DNA of 64,000 nucleotides from Streptomyces fradiae (GCF_041270065.1 NZ_CP065958.1:6696001-6760000); one strand, 5' to 3'; counted from the first letter of the stretch, positions 9,701 through 17,053 are shown. Translations and numbers: made by a program. Notes: a model not told the origin generated them from the letters alone.

Positions 9701-9914
9701 CCCCGTGCCCGAGGCACCCGTCGAGCCGCTGAGCGCCCGCGAGCGTGACGTACTGAGCCGGCTCGCCCGGACGATGTCCACCGAGGAGATCGCCGCCGAT
9801 CTCTACGTGTCGGTCAACACGGTCAAGACCCACCTCAAGAGCGTCTACCGGAAGCTGTCGGTCCACCGGCGCAACGAAGCGGTGCGCCGGGCCCGCGACC
9901 TCGGCCTCCTCTGA
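6762..9914 (+). CDS. LAL-type LuxR family transcriptional regulator (MalT-like), with internal proline/aspartate repeat
   Basis: A 1050-residue ATP-binding regulator. Order: about 60 residues of low-complexity Gly/Pro/Ala; NB-ARC-like ATPase with Walker A GCAGAGKT at 116-123 and Walker B VVIDEFDRM near 204; a long helical-repeat sensor region; C-terminal LuxR HTH (LSARERDVLSRLA to LSVHRRNEAVRRARDLGLL, about 990-1050). The closest well-known architecture is MalT. Residues about 687-796 are a Pro/Asp/His/Tyr repeat unlike the family and probably a linker expansion. The GTG at 6762 and ATG at 6771 are both possible; ATG 6921 would drop the low-complexity head. It faces the MFS operon and is the best candidate for its activator. 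Confidence 0.9.
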   Translation: MASMPAARGTRPHGAAGAPGGPEEAGEAAAPGGRAASGGPAVPGGPARSGGPAMHSSSVVSGPPAGPGVDPLGDPFLRTRFVPPAIPTTFLRRPRLAERLGGEGRVPGTPLTVVEGCAGAGKTLLAADWAAGLDRPAAWLTLDAAIQGPGMFWAHFLQALRAAGMPVGAEAGPAAGPGRGDPALPARLAAELAGLDRPVTVVIDEFDRMTAPETARQLEFVLHHAGPGLRLVLVTRTEPLLPLHRYRVAGEITEIRDADLAFTPEEAVTLLARHGLDLSAAAAAALVERTRGWAAGLRLSALAARLSPDPELYLKEFEADRGTIADFLLAEVLERQPQQTQDLLLRVSVLDRFHPELADALTGRRDAAPILAGLLRDNAFVEEFDHGWYALHPLFREILRAHLRRRSPGLERQLHRRAARWLRGSGALPETLAQGAAAGDWTFAAGALVDDLAIGQLFTGPRSDELEALFAGLDARTPGPAADLVRAARALTRNDLDRGLAHLHHAEEQLTAADARDDARDDAAARLGCALLTALAGRLAGSARTAERAAATASDLLLQVPAPLLDEHPEFLALLQTHLGSSLLWAGRFDEARAALAAVTAGPGVAATALPLRDALEHLALIDYLDGWPARAERRLRAATAAAERCGAPVPAGTGLGRLVLAAVAVERGDTRRAEALLRRPPDAPDPEPDTVGYPGAYKGRYPGAYPGPHLGPYPDPDTHPTPDLPFGPYPGLYSGPHPDPDARPASDPTLDPYPDPTSHRTPDLTFGPHPSPDRDPDTHPTPDLPPYPHPDPDPVTAAGRRLATTRLLLARGHTRAALTAAARRIPAAEDSPWDRGHAALTASAAHLAAGSPEAAAEVLRAVADDQPLCRIAAARAYLAAGDRATALSLLDGLPGPGHTGPAVSVRAALVRARVARLEGDLASVHRLLGRALREAGPEELRRPFLEAGPWIAPFLAAPSLRPLAAGWLAPGPAPGPAPAPVPEAPVEPLSARERDVLSRLARTMSTEEIAADLYVSVNTVKTHLKSVYRKLSVHRRNEAVRRARDLGLL
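8880..9146 (+). repeat. In-frame degenerate repeat in the LAL regulator
   Basis: Repeated codons for motifs like YPDPDTHPTPDLP, FGPYPG and PHPDPD. Bases 8906-8939 and 9086-9119 are identical over 34 bp at an offset of 180 bp, and a diverged copy starts near 9021. Unit lengths are multiples of three, so the reading frame is kept. Nothing comparable occurs in the flanking helical repeats. Confidence 0.85.
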
Positions 9915-9932
9915 CGCACTCGCACCAGGCCC

Positions 9933-9955
9933 GCCTCACCCGCCGCGGGTGAGGC
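9933..9955 (+). promoter_or_regulatory. TCACCC-N5-GGGTGAGGC element before the MFS gene
   Basis: GCCTCACCCG and CGGGTGAGGC form a perfect 10-bp inverted repeat. Read as TCACCC-N5-GGGTGA-GGC it is identical in layout to 11635-11654. It ends 22 bases before TGTGAT (9975-9980), a possible -10, which is 6 bases before GTG 9987. It could also act as a terminator for the LAL gene ending at 9914. Confidence 0.6.
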
Positions 9956-9986
9956 ACCGGACCGGCCTTTCGGCTGTGATGGCAGC

Positions 9987-11651
9987 GTGGGGGCGCCCGA
10001 CCCGGGTGGACACGAAGAGGTGGACACGGTGAGACAGTGGCGCGCGCTGATCGTCCTGGGCACGGCCCAGTTCCTGATGGTCCTGGACACCTCCGTCATG
10101 AACGTGTCCATCAGCCAGCTCGTCGAGGACTTCGACACCGAGGTGACCGCCATCCAGGCCGTCATCACCCTGTACGCCCTGGTCATGGCCGCCTTCATGA
10201 TCATCGGTGGCCGGATCGGGGACATCCTGGGCCGCCGCCGGGTCTTCCTGATCGGCATGGGCGTGTACGGCGTGGGCTCGGCCCTGACCGCCGTCGCGCC
10301 CACCCTGTGGGTCCTGGCCGTCGGCTGGTCGGTCGTCGAGGGACTCGGCGCCGCGCTGGTGCTGCCGTCGATGGCGGCCCTCGTCGCCGAGTCGTACCGC
10401 GGCAAGGACCGCTCCGTCGCGTACGGCGTCATCGGCGGCCTCGCCGGCGCCGGCATCGCGGTCGGGCCGCTGCTCGGCGGCTGGGTGACGACGTACCTCA
10501 CCTGGCGGCTGGTCTTCGCCGGCGAGGTCGTCGTGGTCCTCGCCGTCCTGCTCTTCCGGCGGGCGATCGAGGAGCACCCCGCGCCCGGTCCGCGCCCCGG
10601 CCTGGACGTCGTCGGCGCCGTGCTGTCGGCGGCCGGCCTGGCCATCGGCGTCCTCGGGGTGCTGCAGAGCACCACCTGGGGCTGGGTGGCGCCGCGCGAT
10701 CCGCCCTTCACGGTGTTCGGCTTCGCACCCACCCTGTTCGTGGTCGCCGCCGGGGTGGCGCTGCTCGCCCTGTTCCGGGCCTGGGAGAGACGGCGGGAGG
10801 AGGGCGGCCGCGACCCGCTGGTCCACCTCACCCTGCTCCGCAGACCCGTCCTGCGGTCCGGTCTGATGACCCTGCTGAGCCAGAACCTGATCCTGCTCGG
10901 CCTGTTCTTCACCATCCCGCTGTATCTGCAGGTCGTGCAGGGCTTCGACGCCTTCGAGACCGGACTGCGGCTGCTGCCGGTCTCCGTGACCATGCTCGTC
11001 GCCTCCCTCGGCGGCGCCCGGCTCGGCCGCCGGGCAGGCCCGCGCCGGGTCGTGCGGGTGGCCCTGGTGCTGCTCGTGGCGGCCATCGTCTGGCTCCTCG
11101 CCACCATCGACCCGGTCATCGACGACGGCCAGTTCTTCGGGGCCATGGCGCTCCTCGGCCTGGGCATGGGGATGCTGGCCTCGCAGCTGGGCAACGTCGT
11201 CCAGTCCAGCGCGGGGGAGGAGGAGCGCAGCGAGGTCGGCGGCCTGCAGTTCACCGCGCAGAACCTGGGATCGGCGCTCGGCACGGCCCTGATCGGCTCG
11301 ATCCTGATCGGCGCCCTGGTCCAGGCGTTCACCACGAAGGTCGAGGAGAATCCGCGCCTGTCGGAGGAGGCCCGGCAGCAGACGAGCATCGCCCTGGAGT
11401 CCGGGGTCAGCTTCGTCTCGACCGACCAGGTGCGCACCGCCGCCGAGCAGGCCGGGCTGCCCCCGCGCGAGGTGGACGCCGTCACGGAGTCGTACGCCGC
11501 CGCGCAGCTGAACGGCCTGAAGGCGGCGATCTTCGCGACCGGCGGCATCACGCTCGCGAGCTTCCTGGTGACCCGCGGACTCCCTGCCGGGAGCCGGACC
11601 ACGAGGACCCGGGACTCCGGCCGGGACTCCCAGGTCACCCCTGAAGGGTGA
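9987..11651 (+). CDS. MFS transporter, DHA2 (EmrB/QacA) family
   Basis: A 554-residue 14-helix proton-driven exporter of the drug:H+ antiporter-2 family. It shows motif A GGRIGDILGRRRVFLIG after TM2, motif D1 near TM1 (FLMVLDTSVMNVSI) and motif C-like GLAGAGIAVGPLLGGW. The cytoplasmic tail is short. Such pumps export drugs, dyes or the cell's own metabolites; the substrate is unknown. GTG 9987 is preceded by a -10-like hexamer at 6 bases, suggesting a leaderless mRNA. The in-frame GTG 10029 has GAAGAGG in front and is the alternative. It is the first gene of a row running to 13321. Confidence 0.92.
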   Translation: MGAPDPGGHEEVDTVRQWRALIVLGTAQFLMVLDTSVMNVSISQLVEDFDTEVTAIQAVITLYALVMAAFMIIGGRIGDILGRRRVFLIGMGVYGVGSALTAVAPTLWVLAVGWSVVEGLGAALVLPSMAALVAESYRGKDRSVAYGVIGGLAGAGIAVGPLLGGWVTTYLTWRLVFAGEVVVVLAVLLFRRAIEEHPAPGPRPGLDVVGAVLSAAGLAIGVLGVLQSTTWGWVAPRDPPFTVFGFAPTLFVVAAGVALLALFRAWERRREEGGRDPLVHLTLLRRPVLRSGLMTLLSQNLILLGLFFTIPLYLQVVQGFDAFETGLRLLPVSVTMLVASLGGARLGRRAGPRRVVRVALVLLVAAIVWLLATIDPVIDDGQFFGAMALLGLGMGMLASQLGNVVQSSAGEEERSEVGGLQFTAQNLGSALGTALIGSILIGALVQAFTTKVEENPRLSEEARQQTSIALESGVSFVSTDQVRTAAEQAGLPPREVDAVTESYAAAQLNGLKAAIFATGGITLASFLVTRGLPAGSRTTRTRDSGRDSQVTPEG

Positions 11652-11654
11652 GGC
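11635..11654 (+). promoter_or_regulatory. TCACCC-N5-GGGTGAGGC element before the small-protein genes
   Basis: TCACCC (11635-11640), five bases, GGGTGA (11646-11651) and GGC, overlapping the last codons of the MFS gene. It is followed after 23 bases by CACGAT (11675-11680) and, 6 bases later, ATG 11687. Position and sequence copy the element at 9936-9955, so the two transcription units are probably controlled together. Confidence 0.6.
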
Positions 11655-11686
11655 GGATGACACCCCGCGCGGCGCACGATCGCCGT

Positions 11687-11884
11687 ATGCAGTACGAGAT
11701 CCGCGTCGACGGGCACATGTCGGAGCCGCTGATCAGCGCGTTCCCCGAACTGGAGCACGTGGTGATCTCGCACGAGTCGGTGCTGTACGGCCCCGTCCTG
11801 GACGAGGCGCACCTCTACGGACTGCTGGCCCGCTTCCAGTCGCTCGGACTGCACGTGGTGGAACTGCGCCGCCTGCCCGAGTGA
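11687..11884 (+). CDS. Small conserved protein, 65 aa
   Basis: A 65-residue soluble protein starting MQYEIRVDGHMSEPLISAFPELE, ending LLARFQSLGLHVVELRRLPE. The beta-alpha-beta rhythm (EIRVDG, then VVISHESVLYGPVLDEAHLYGLLARF) suggests a small ferredoxin-like or ACT-like fold, but I do not recognise a named family. The ATG at 11687 probably starts a leaderless mRNA. It opens a row of four small genes that follow the MFS exporter. Confidence 0.75.
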   Translation: MQYEIRVDGHMSEPLISAFPELEHVVISHESVLYGPVLDEAHLYGLLARFQSLGLHVVELRRLPE

Positions 11885-11913
11885 CGGGGAGACGATTCGG
11901 AACGGAGCAAGAG

Positions 11914-12408
11914 ATGGGCACGTATCTCGCCTACGACTATCCGCTGCTGGGCGCCTTCTGGACCATGCTGTGGCTCTTCCTGTGGATCCTCTGGTTCATC
12001 CTGCTCTTCCGGATCATCGTCGACATCTTCCGCGACGACGACATGGGCGGCTGGGGCAAGGCCGGCTGGCTGGCGTTCGTGATCCTGCTGCCCTTCCTGG
12101 GCGTGCTCGTGTACGTCATCGCCCGCGGCAAGTCCATGGGCGGCCGGGAGCTCCGGCACGCCCGCGCGCAGCAGAAGGCGTTCGACGACTACGTCCGTGA
12201 GACCGCCTCCGGCGGTGGCGCCGGAGGCGGCGCCGCCCGCAGCCACGCCGACGAACTCGCCAGGCTCTCCGAACTCCGGACCCGCGGCGACATCACCGAA
12301 GAGGAGTTCCGCCGGGCCAAGGCACTGGTCCTGGGCGACGACGCCCCGTCGGGGTCCGCGTCCGCGTCCACGACCACGGCAGACACCGGCGGCGCCTCCC
12401 GTAGCTGA
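11914..12408 (+). CDS. Membrane protein with phospholipase-D-like N-terminal anchor and SHOCT domain
   Basis: A 164-residue protein with two membrane helices in residues 9-70 (FWTMLWLFLWILWFILLFRIIVDIF and KAGWLAFVILLPFLGVLVYVIARG), the hairpin seen in the PLDc_N anchor family. After a Gly/Ala linker comes a SHOCT motif, ADELARLSELRTRGDITEEEFRRAKALVLG (about residues 111-140), a short helical oligomerisation module. The ATG has GGAGCAAGAG in front. It likely acts at the cytoplasmic membrane. The gap to both neighbours is 29 bases, supporting one operon. Confidence 0.88.
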   Translation: MGTYLAYDYPLLGAFWTMLWLFLWILWFILLFRIIVDIFRDDDMGGWGKAGWLAFVILLPFLGVLVYVIARGKSMGGRELRHARAQQKAFDDYVRETASGGGAGGGAARSHADELARLSELRTRGDITEEEFRRAKALVLGDDAPSGSASASTTTADTGGASRS

Positions 12409-12437
12409 GTCACGGGAGGACGGAAAGGAGAACCGAG

Positions 12438-12890
12438 ATGGCCACCGCACACGCCTCCACCCACACGTCACGGAAGAGTTCGGCCAGCTACGCCTGGGCC
12501 GAGGGGCTGACGGCCTTCGCCGCCGTCATGCTCGGCCTGGCGGGGCTGCTCGCCATCTTCCGCGGCATCATGGCGATCGCCGAGGACGAGGTCTTCGTCA
12601 CCACGCCCAACTACGTCTTCCAGTTCGACCTGACCGGGTGGGGCTGGGTCCATCTCGGGCTCGGCATCGTCGCCGTGCTCGTGAGCGCCGGACTGTTCAT
12701 GACCCAGACCTGGGCACGCGTCCTCGGCGTGGCCATCGCCGGGCTCGTCATCATCGCCAACTTCCTCTCGCTGCCGTACTACCCGGTGTGGTCCGTCATC
12801 ATGATCGCGATGTCCGGATTCGTCATCTGGGCCCTGTGCGTCAGCCGCAAGGACGACACCGGCGCCGCCTCCGGCGGGAGCCTGTCGTGA
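12438..12890 (+). CDS. Four-helix membrane protein, DUF7144-like
   Basis: A 150-residue integral membrane protein with four hydrophobic helices: LTAFAAVMLGLAGLLAIFRGI, GWGWVHLGLGIVAVLVSAGLFM, VLGVAIAGLVIIANFLSLPYY and WSVIMIAMSGFVIWALCV. The layout and the GWVHLGLG motif match the actinobacterial DUF7144 family as I remember it. AAAGGAGAA precedes the ATG. The TGA overlaps the GTG of the next gene by four bases, so translation is probably coupled. The function is unknown; an envelope or stress role is inference. Confidence 0.82.
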   Translation: MATAHASTHTSRKSSASYAWAEGLTAFAAVMLGLAGLLAIFRGIMAIAEDEVFVTTPNYVFQFDLTGWGWVHLGLGIVAVLVSAGLFMTQTWARVLGVAIAGLVIIANFLSLPYYPVWSVIMIAMSGFVIWALCVSRKDDTGAASGGSLS

Positions 12891-13321
12891 ACGACCTGAA
12901 GTTCGAGCAGAAGCGTTCGCTGAGCCACGAGGAGGCGGCGGACCTGCTGGCCTCGCTCGCCAAGGCGTTCAAGAAGGGCGAGGAGGCCGAGCTGGCCTTC
13001 GGTGGGGGAACGCTGAGCCTGAAGGTCCCCGAAGGCTTCCGCACCGAGGTCGAGATCGAGGTCGACGGCGACGAGATCGAGATGGAGCTCGAACTGAAAT
13101 GGCGAACGGGCGGCGAGTCCGCCGCCCCCGCGCCCCCGCCCGCCGAGGCGAAAGAGGACAAGCCGAAGGAGGACAAGCCGAAGGCCGCGAAGCCCAAGGA
13201 CAAGGCCCCGAAGCCGAAGGCCGCGTCCGCCAAGCCCAAGAGCACCTCCGCGAAACCGAAGGGCAAGGGCAAGGGCAAGCGCGCCAAGCGCCGGGCCAGA
13301 CGCGCCCGCGCCGCACGGTGA
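12887..13321 (+). CDS. amphi-Trp domain protein with lysine-rich tail
   Basis: A 144-residue protein. Residues 1-76 are an amphi-Trp domain: FEQKRSLSHEEAADLLASLAKAF, then VPEGFRTEVEIEVDGDEIEMELELKW ending on the family's Trp. The rest is a Pro/Ala spacer and a strongly basic Lys/Pro/Ala tail of repeated KPK and KPKD steps ending in RAKRRARRARAAR. Such tails often bind nucleic acid or acidic polymers, which is inference here. It starts with GTG inside the stop of the upstream membrane protein and ends the row. Confidence 0.88.
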   Translation: MNDLKFEQKRSLSHEEAADLLASLAKAFKKGEEAELAFGGGTLSLKVPEGFRTEVEIEVDGDEIEMELELKWRTGGESAAPAPPPAEAKEDKPKEDKPKAAKPKDKAPKPKAASAKPKSTSAKPKGKGKGKRAKRRARRARAAR

Positions 13322-13367
13322 CCCTGCGGGGCCACGGCCCCACGGCCCGGCCGCCGGTCCGGACGCT

Positions 13368-13994
13368 TCAGCGCCGGATCAGCCGCCGGGCCGTCGCCGT
13401 CGCCACCGCCGCCGTGCGCGAGTCCACGCCCAGCTTGGCGAAGATGTGCACCAGATGGGACTTCACCGTCGCCTGGCTCAGGAACAGCGCCTTGCTGATC
13501 TGCTGGTTCGACAGACCCTCGCCGACCAGCTGGAGCACCTCCAGCTCGCGCCGGGTCAGCGCCTCCGCCGGGGTGCGCATCCGGTCCATCAGCCGGTGCG
13601 CCACCGCCGGGGCGAGCGCCGACTGGCCGGCCGCCGCCGTCCGTACCGCCGCCGCCAGCTCCTCCGGCGGGGCGTCCTTGAGGAGATAGCCCGAGGCCCC
13701 CGCCTCCACCGCCGCCAGGATGTCCGCGTCCGAGTCGTACGTGGTCAGGACGAGGACCCGCGGCGCGCCCGGTACGGCGGTGATCGCCGCCGTCGCCTCC
13801 GAGCCGTGCATCCCCGCGCCGAACTGCAGGTCCATCAGGACCACGTCCACGCCCCCGGCGGCGGCCAGCTCGACCGCACGCTCGGCGGTCGCCGCCTCCG
13901 CGACCACGGCGAAGTCGGGCTCCGTGTCGAGGACGGCGCGCAGCCCGGCCCGTACCACCGGGTGGTCGTCGGCGAGCAGCAGTCGGACGGTCAT
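13368..13994 (-). CDS. NarL/LuxR-family response regulator
   Basis: A 208-residue two-component response regulator. The receiver has the acidic pair LLLADDHP, phospho-acceptor Asp55 in VVLMDLQFG, Thr in VLTTYD and Lys in YLLKD. The C-terminal HTH begins ALTRRELEVLQLVGEGLSNQQISKALFLSQATVKSHLVHIFAKLGV. Its ATG overlaps the stop of the histidine kinase gene (ATGA), so the pair is co-translated. The likely targets are its own locus and the adjacent ABC exporter, where a shared 13-bp motif occurs at 15228-15240 and 15881-15893. Confidence 0.95.
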   Translation of the reverse strand: MTVRLLLADDHPVVRAGLRAVLDTEPDFAVVAEAATAERAVELAAAGGVDVVLMDLQFGAGMHGSEATAAITAVPGAPRVLVLTTYDSDADILAAVEAGASGYLLKDAPPEELAAAVRTAAAGQSALAPAVAHRLMDRMRTPAEALTRRELEVLQLVGEGLSNQQISKALFLSQATVKSHLVHIFAKLGVDSRTAAVATATARRLIRR

Positions 13995-15178
13995 GCGTCG
14001 GCTCCAGCGGGGAGGGTGAGGGGCAGGGGGAGGGAGACGGCGACGGCGGCGCCCTGGCCGGGGGCGGACTCGACGGTGAAGGAACCGCCGAGCGACTCCG
14101 CGCGCGAGCGCATCGCCGGCAGCCCGAAGCCGCCCTCGGAGGAGGGGCGTACGGCCCGCAGCGCGCCCGGGTCGAACCCCTTGCCGTCGTCCACCACGTC
14201 CAGGGTCACCGAGCCGCCCATGAAGGACAGCGTGATCTCGGCCCGTGAGGCTGCGGAGTGCCGGACCGTGTTCGCGAGCGCCGACTGCGCGATCCGCAGC
14301 AGTGCCACCTCGTACGGGGTGGGCAGCTCCACCGGCGTGCCGCTCACGGAGAACCGCACGCGCGGGCCGTCCGGACCGGCCGTCCCGCACAGCCGCTCAA
14401 GTGCCCCGGCCAGCGAACCGTGCTCCAGATCGGGCGGCGTGAGCGCGCGGACGAAGCGGCGCGCCTCCGCCAGGTTGTCCTGGGCGGCCCGCCGAGCCGC
14501 GTCGATGTGCCCGGCGGCCGGCGAGCCCTCCGGCAGCGCCCGCTCGGCGGCCCGCAGCAGCAGTTGGATCGAGGACAGGCCCTGGGCCAGGGTGTCGTGG
14601 ATCTCCCGGGCGAGCCGTTCCCGCTCGGCGAGGGTTCCCGCGTGCCGCTCGGCCGCCGCGAGCTCGGCCCGGGTGGCGATCAGCTCCTCGACCATCCGCC
14701 GGCGCCGCTCGCTCTCCCGGTACAGGGCCTGGTAGCCGAGCACCGTCGCCACCGCGACCGCCGCGCCGAGCAGCGGCCCGATGAAGACGCCCGGGTTGAG
14801 CGCGGCGCCGTGCCGCACGTACGACAGGATCGCGGCGCCCGCCGTCAGGCCGACGGCCGGCAGCGACCAGCGCACCGGCAGCAGGTGCAGCTGGAGGAAG
14901 TACAGGGGGAAGGCGATCCACAGCCCGTCCGGCGTCACCCAGAGCAGCACCAGCCACGCCAGGCACAGCGTGCCCAGCCACACCGCGGCGGCCCGCTGCG
15001 ACTCCCGTACGGCGGGCAGGAACGAGCCCGCCGCGTAGACGACGCCGGTGACGACGGCCGCCGCCACTCCGGCGGCGGTGTGCGCGCGCAGCGCGGCGAG
15101 CACGAGCAGGCCCGCCATCAGCAGGTGGAGGCAGAGCCGCAGGGCGCGGAGGGCGGGGGTGAGGTGACGCGGATCCAT
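13991..15178 (-). CDS. Sensor histidine kinase (HisKA_3 type)
   Basis: A 395-residue membrane kinase. About five hydrophobic helices fill residues 15-150, with hardly any external domain, so it probably senses within or near the membrane. A dimerisation helix follows, with phospho-acceptor His193 in LAREIHDTLAQGLSSIQ. The HATPase domain has the N-box ALANTVRHSAAS and G-box DDGKGFDPG and GGFGLPAMRSRA. DesK-like kinases of this shape commonly control ABC exporters such as the one at 15956-17739. I chose ATG 15178, where the first helix begins; a GTG-type extension to 15262 is possible but has no support. Confidence 0.94.
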   Translation of the reverse strand: MDPRHLTPALRALRLCLHLLMAGLLVLAALRAHTAAGVAAAVVTGVVYAAGSFLPAVRESQRAAAVWLGTLCLAWLVLLWVTPDGLWIAFPLYFLQLHLLPVRWSLPAVGLTAGAAILSYVRHGAALNPGVFIGPLLGAAVAVATVLGYQALYRESERRRRMVEELIATRAELAAAERHAGTLAERERLAREIHDTLAQGLSSIQLLLRAAERALPEGSPAAGHIDAARRAAQDNLAEARRFVRALTPPDLEHGSLAGALERLCGTAGPDGPRVRFSVSGTPVELPTPYEVALLRIAQSALANTVRHSAASRAEITLSFMGGSVTLDVVDDGKGFDPGALRAVRPSSEGGFGLPAMRSRAESLGGSFTVESAPGQGAAVAVSLPLPLTLPAGADA

Positions 15179-15227
15179 GACCCGTCCAGCGTAGGCGGCC
15201 CCGGAGACCGGTCCGGACAATCCGGAC

Positions 15228-15240
15228 TCAACCGAAAGTT
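15228..15240 (+). promoter_or_regulatory. Shared 13-bp motif, copy 1
   Basis: TCAACCGAAAGTT, within CAAC-CGAAA-GTTG, lies between the kinase gene and the membrane protein gene at 15338. An exact copy is at 15881-15893 before the ABC exporter. It is a candidate binding site for the response regulator encoded at 13368. Confidence 0.55.
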
Positions 15241-15337
15241 GGAAACAGTCACGCCCCCACACCCGTCATGTCTCGCGTAAGCCGGAGATAACGGGCCGAT
15301 TCGGGCGCCGGACAGATCTGCCGTACGGTGCGAAATC

Positions 15338-15808
15338 ATGGAAAACCGGATGTTCGGCGGAATTTACGGGACCGTGCTGGCCAGCGCGCTGCTCGCGGCG
15401 CTGCAGAGCGAGGGCGAACGCTTCACGCCGGTCTACGACGCGCTGTGGATCCTGGTCACGGCGGTCGCCGCCGGCCTGGTGCACGGATACGCGCACCACA
15501 TGGCCGTCCATCGCACCGGCAGCGCCGCCGTGCGCTGGCGACGCCTGTTCACCGCGCTGGGCGACGAGTGGCCGCTGGTGGTCGCCGTCCTGCCCACCGT
15601 GGCGCTCCTGCTGCTCGCCGGGGCGGCGGATTGGAGCGAAGGCCCGGTCAGCACGGCCGGTCTCGCCCTCAACACCCTGCTGCTCGGCGGCTGGGGCACC
15701 TTCGTCGCGCTGAAATCCGGCTACCGGCGCACCTCGGCCGTGCTCGTGGGTCTCGCCGACGCGACGATCGGTCTGGCGATCGCCGTCGCCAACGCACTGA
15801 TCAAGTAG
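15338..15808 (+). CDS. Conserved integral membrane protein, 156 aa
   Basis: A 156-residue protein with four predicted helices: IYGTVLASALLAALQ, ALWILVTAVAAGLVHGYAHHM, WPLVVAVLPTVALLLLAGA and GLALNTLLLGGWGTFVALKSGY. The HGYAHHM motif places three His at a membrane face, and conserved acidic residues lie in the loops. I do not recognise a named family. It lies directly after the divergent two-component system and 147 bases before the ABC exporter, and its promoter carries the same 13-bp motif as the exporter, so it may be part of that response. Confidence 0.78.
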   Translation: MENRMFGGIYGTVLASALLAALQSEGERFTPVYDALWILVTAVAAGLVHGYAHHMAVHRTGSAAVRWRRLFTALGDEWPLVVAVLPTVALLLLAGAADWSEGPVSTAGLALNTLLLGGWGTFVALKSGYRRTSAVLVGLADATIGLAIAVANALIK

Positions 15809-15880
15809 GCGTCGACTCACGTAGTCGTCGAGGTGTCGATCGAGTGGCGGGCGGAGACCGGGCGGACCCCTTCCGGCCGG

Positions 15881-15893
15881 TCAACCGAAAGTT
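15881..15893 (+). promoter_or_regulatory. Shared 13-bp motif, copy 2
   Basis: TCAACCGAAAGTT again, 62 bases before the permease start. The bases in front also resemble copy 1: GGAGACCGG occurs shortly upstream of both. This suggests two promoters with one regulator. Confidence 0.55.
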
Positions 15894-15955
15894 TGATGAC
15901 GGAGCCATCCGTGGCGCGATGCCCGGGGGCACGTTCGCCGAGCAGTCTGGGTCCC

Positions 15956-17053
15956 ATGTTCGTGGCATGGAGAGACCTGAGATTCGCCAAGGGGCGTTTC
16001 ACCCTGATGGGCACCGTGATCGTGCTGATCACGCTGCTCGTCGGACTTCTTTCGGGACTGACCGCCGGGCTCGCACGCGAGAACATCTCGGCGATCACCG
16101 GCCTCCCGGCGGACCGGCTGGCCTTCGCCGCCCCGCCCGCCGGCCAGTCGGTCTCCTTCACCAATTCGACCGTCACCGAGTCCCAGTGGCGCGCCTGGGC
16201 CTCCCGCCCCGGCGTCGACGGCGCCGCGCCGCTCGGCATCCGCACCCTCAACGCGGCGGCCGGCGACCGCACCGCCGCCCTCTCCGCCTTCGGTACGGAG
16301 CCGGGCTCGGGTCTCGCGCCGGAGAGCGGCGCCGGGGCGAAGCTCGGCCCGGGCCGGGTGATCCTGTCCGAGTCGGCGGCCGAGGAGCTGGGCGTCGGGG
16401 CCGGGGACGCGGTGCGGCTCGGCACCTTGGACGCCACCGTCGCGGCGGTCGCCGGGGACGCCTCGTACAGCCACACCCCCGTCGTCTGGACCTCCCTCAC
16501 CGACTGGCAGAAGCTCGGCCACAGCGGCACCACGCCCGAGGAGCAGGCCACCGTCATCGCCCTGACCGCCTCCGGCACCACCGTCGACTGGGCGGCCGGC
16601 GACGCGGAGCTGAAGACCTCGGCGAAGATGCCCGACGAGGCCCTCGGCGCCATAGGGTCCTACCAGGCCGAGAACGGCTCGCTCCAGCTGATGCGCGGCT
16701 TCCTCTTCGTCATCTCCGCGCTCGTCATAGGAGCCTTCTTCACCGTCTGGACCATCCAGCGCAGCGCCGACGTGGCCGTCCTCAAGGCGCTCGGCGCCTC
16801 CACCCCGTACCTCCTGAAGGACGCCCTCGGGCAGGCCCTGGTCATGCTCACCGCCGGCACCCTGCTCGGCACCGGGCTCGCCACCGGCATCGGCGCGCTC
16901 ATCAGCGGCGGCGACGTGCCCTTCGTGCTCCAGCCGCTGACCGTGCTCGGCCCGGCCGCCGTGATGATCGTGCTCGGTGCGCTCGGCGCGGCCCTGTCCA
17001 TCCGGCGGATCACCGCCGTCGACCCCCTGACCGCCCTCGGGAGTGCCCGATGA
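15956..17053 (+). CDS. ABC exporter permease, FtsX/MacB type
   Basis: A 365-residue permease with the FtsX/MacB plan: N-terminal helix (LMGTVIVLITLLVGLLSGLTAGLA), a periplasm-type external domain of about 230 residues, then three helices at the C terminus (LFVISALVIGAFFTVWTIQ, LVMLTAGTLLGTGLATGIGALI, GPAAVMIVLGALGAALSIRRI). The stretch RSADVAVLKALGAS is the usual coupling motif with the ATPase. The family exports peptides or lipids or transmits mechanical signals. I chose ATG 15956 because the first helix begins soon after it. Its stop overlaps the ATPase start. Confidence 0.93.
   Translation: MFVAWRDLRFAKGRFTLMGTVIVLITLLVGLLSGLTAGLARENISAITGLPADRLAFAAPPAGQSVSFTNSTVTESQWRAWASRPGVDGAAPLGIRTLNAAAGDRTAALSAFGTEPGSGLAPESGAGAKLGPGRVILSESAAEELGVGAGDAVRLGTLDATVAAVAGDASYSHTPVVWTSLTDWQKLGHSGTTPEEQATVIALTASGTTVDWAAGDAELKTSAKMPDEALGAIGSYQAENGSLQLMRGFLFVISALVIGAFFTVWTIQRSADVAVLKALGASTPYLLKDALGQALVMLTAGTLLGTGLATGIGALISGGDVPFVLQPLTVLGPAAVMIVLGALGAALSIRRITAVDPLTALGSAR

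Noticed and set aside
6906..9866. A 986-codon open frame on the minus strand
   Set aside because: It is the antisense shadow of the LAL regulator; its Gly/Arg/Val-rich translation has no motifs, and long antisense frames are expected at this GC content.
13328..13341. GGGGC-CACG-GCCCC as a terminator between amphi-Trp and the response regulator
   Set aside because: The stem is only 5 bp in very GC-rich DNA and has no T run; chance is as likely.
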